Positions 5,019-5,607 of a stretch of DNA of 5,607 nt are shown here, piece by piece. Both the position numbers and the translations under genes were made by a program. The notes below the pieces were generated by a model. The model was not told where the DNA came from. It did not search any database and saw only the letters and a list, made by a program, of their open reading frames with translations. Position 1 is the first letter of the stretch; each line of letters starts with the position of its first letter. Origin of the DNA: Selenomonadaceae bacterium (GTDB lineage: Bacteria; Bacillota; Negativicutes; Selenomonadales; Selenomonadaceae); contig JAEERZ010000158.1 in assembly GCA_016286075.1 (NCBI GenBank), positions 1 to 5,607 on the forward strand. Direction: 5' to 3'.

Positions 5019-5607
5019 CTACATTGTCTTGTTCGTGACCTCGTCAATCTTCCAGACGTCGTTTTCCTTAATCAGGACTGCCGTACCCTTAAAGTATTGT
5101 GTCCCGCCGGGGTTGTCCACGGCTTTCAGGGTATAGGTCAGTACCGTCTGGCTGTCCGTTTGGGATATTATATTCACGTCGGACGCCGTGCTGCTGACCG
5201 TGGTTTGAAAGCCTGACGCCCAGCCTTCGTACGACATGGAGTTTTGGAAGTCCTTGCTCAGGCAATTATATGCCTTTCGATAGTTTTTATTGGTAATGTT
5301 CCGGTGGAATGATTGAAGCACCTGCGCCGGCGTCTCTCGCTCCTGGGGCTTTGGCGCGGAGGGAGCATTGTTCGGCCGGGACGGCTGCTGTGTATTATTT
5401 GGGCGATTTTGTTGCGTGGACGGCTGCTGTGTATTTGGACGATTCGGTTGTGCTGACGGCTGCGACGGTTTTGGTTTAGGCTCCGGCGCTTGCGGAGGGG
5501 TCTGCGTGGTATTCGGCTTCGTTTCCGATTGTATCGTGCCGGAAATAATGTCACTGTCCGTAAAGCTGACAGGCGAGAGGAGAATATAAGCGGAGAACAG
5601 CGCCAAG
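5019..5607 (-). CDS. Secreted/membrane-anchored protein with Pro/Gln/Asn-rich linker and NTF2-like C-terminal domain (5' end outside window)
   Basis: About 195 C-terminal residues are visible; the frame runs off the window end. The first in-frame start-like codon is a TTG at 5606 with no visible ribosome binding site, so I treat the gene as partial. Visible residues 1-15 (ALFSAYILLSPVSF) look like the end of a signal peptide or membrane anchor. Residues about 30-92 are a low-complexity linker rich in Pro, Gln, Asn and Thr, expected to be disordered and extracytoplasmic. Residues about 93-195 form a compact domain starting TPAQVLQSFHRNI and ending with the strand pattern KGTAVLIK-DVWKIDEV, characteristic of NTF2-like/SnoaL-type cone folds found on many Bacillota surface proteins. 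Function is unknown; such domains often bind small ligands or cell-wall components. It converges on the ABC operon and shares its terminator, with no sign of functional linkage. Confidence 0.75.
   Translation of the reverse strand, partial: LALFSAYILLSPVSFTDSDIISGTIQSETKPNTTQTPPQAPEPKPKPSQPSAQPNRPNTQQPSTQQNRPNNTQQPSRPNNAPSAPKPQERETPAQVLQSFHRNITNKNYRKAYNCLSKDFQNSMSYEGWASGFQTTVSSTASDVNIISQTDSQTVLTYTLKAVDNPGGTQYFKGTAVLIKENDVWKIDEVTNKTM
5379..5435. repeat. 39-bp-period tandem repeat inside the linker of the NTF2-like gene
   Basis: The 18-base string GGACGGCTGCTGTGTATT occurs at 5379-5396 and again at 5418-5435, a 39-base (13-codon) period. The encoded minus-strand protein repeats NTQQPS/NRPN units, and a weaker third copy with GACGGCTGCGACGG continues to about 5467. 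The period is a multiple of three, so gain or loss of a unit would keep the reading frame. Confidence 0.7.

Overview
The window reads as a chromosomal segment of an anaerobic, Gram-positive-lineage bacterium (Bacillota; a Negativicutes-type organism is my guess, not shown). The reasons are strong AGGAGG-type ribosome binding sites, near-perfect housekeeping promoters in an AT-rich intergenic region, GC-rich coding sequence, and an iron-sulfur flavoprotein of the kind typical of strict anaerobes. Taxonomy cannot be fixed without a database search.

Layout: (1) Positions 12-1287, minus strand: a TetR-family regulator (664-1287) followed by a small iron-sulfur flavoprotein/FMN reductase-like gene (12-551). 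A possible 17-codon leader ORF and a hairpin lie between them. (2) Positions 1288-1529: a divergent control region. It holds a TTGACA-17-TAAGAT promoter for the regulator, a perfect TTGACA-17-TATAAT promoter for the rightward operon, a tandem 14-bp repeat over the regulator's predicted transcript start, and a 12-bp palindrome just before the first ribosome binding site of the operon. (3) Positions 1530-4950, plus strand: four tightly coupled genes (overlaps of 1 and 4 bases, then a 0-base gap). They encode a FecCD/BtuC-type importer permease, its FecE/BtuD-type ATPase, a DrrA/CcmA-type exporter ATPase, and an ABC-2 (NodJ/DrrB-like) permease. (4) Positions 4962-5005: a strong hairpin flanked by A and T tracts, placed to stop both converging transcripts. 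(5) Positions 5019 to the window end, minus strand: the C-terminal part of a secreted or membrane-anchored protein with a Pro/Gln/Asn-rich linker and an NTF2-like C-terminal domain.

The most notable point is the operon structure. A type II (iron-chelate/heme/cobalamin class) import pair with no substrate-binding protein in the window is co-translated with a complete ABC-2 export pair, and a divergently transcribed TetR-family regulator sits next to it. My inference is a locus handling an iron chelate, tetrapyrrole or similar molecule in both directions, controlled by the TetR protein, with the flavoprotein as a possible redox partner. The substrate is not visible in the sequence. No RNA genes, CRISPR arrays or insertion sequences were seen.
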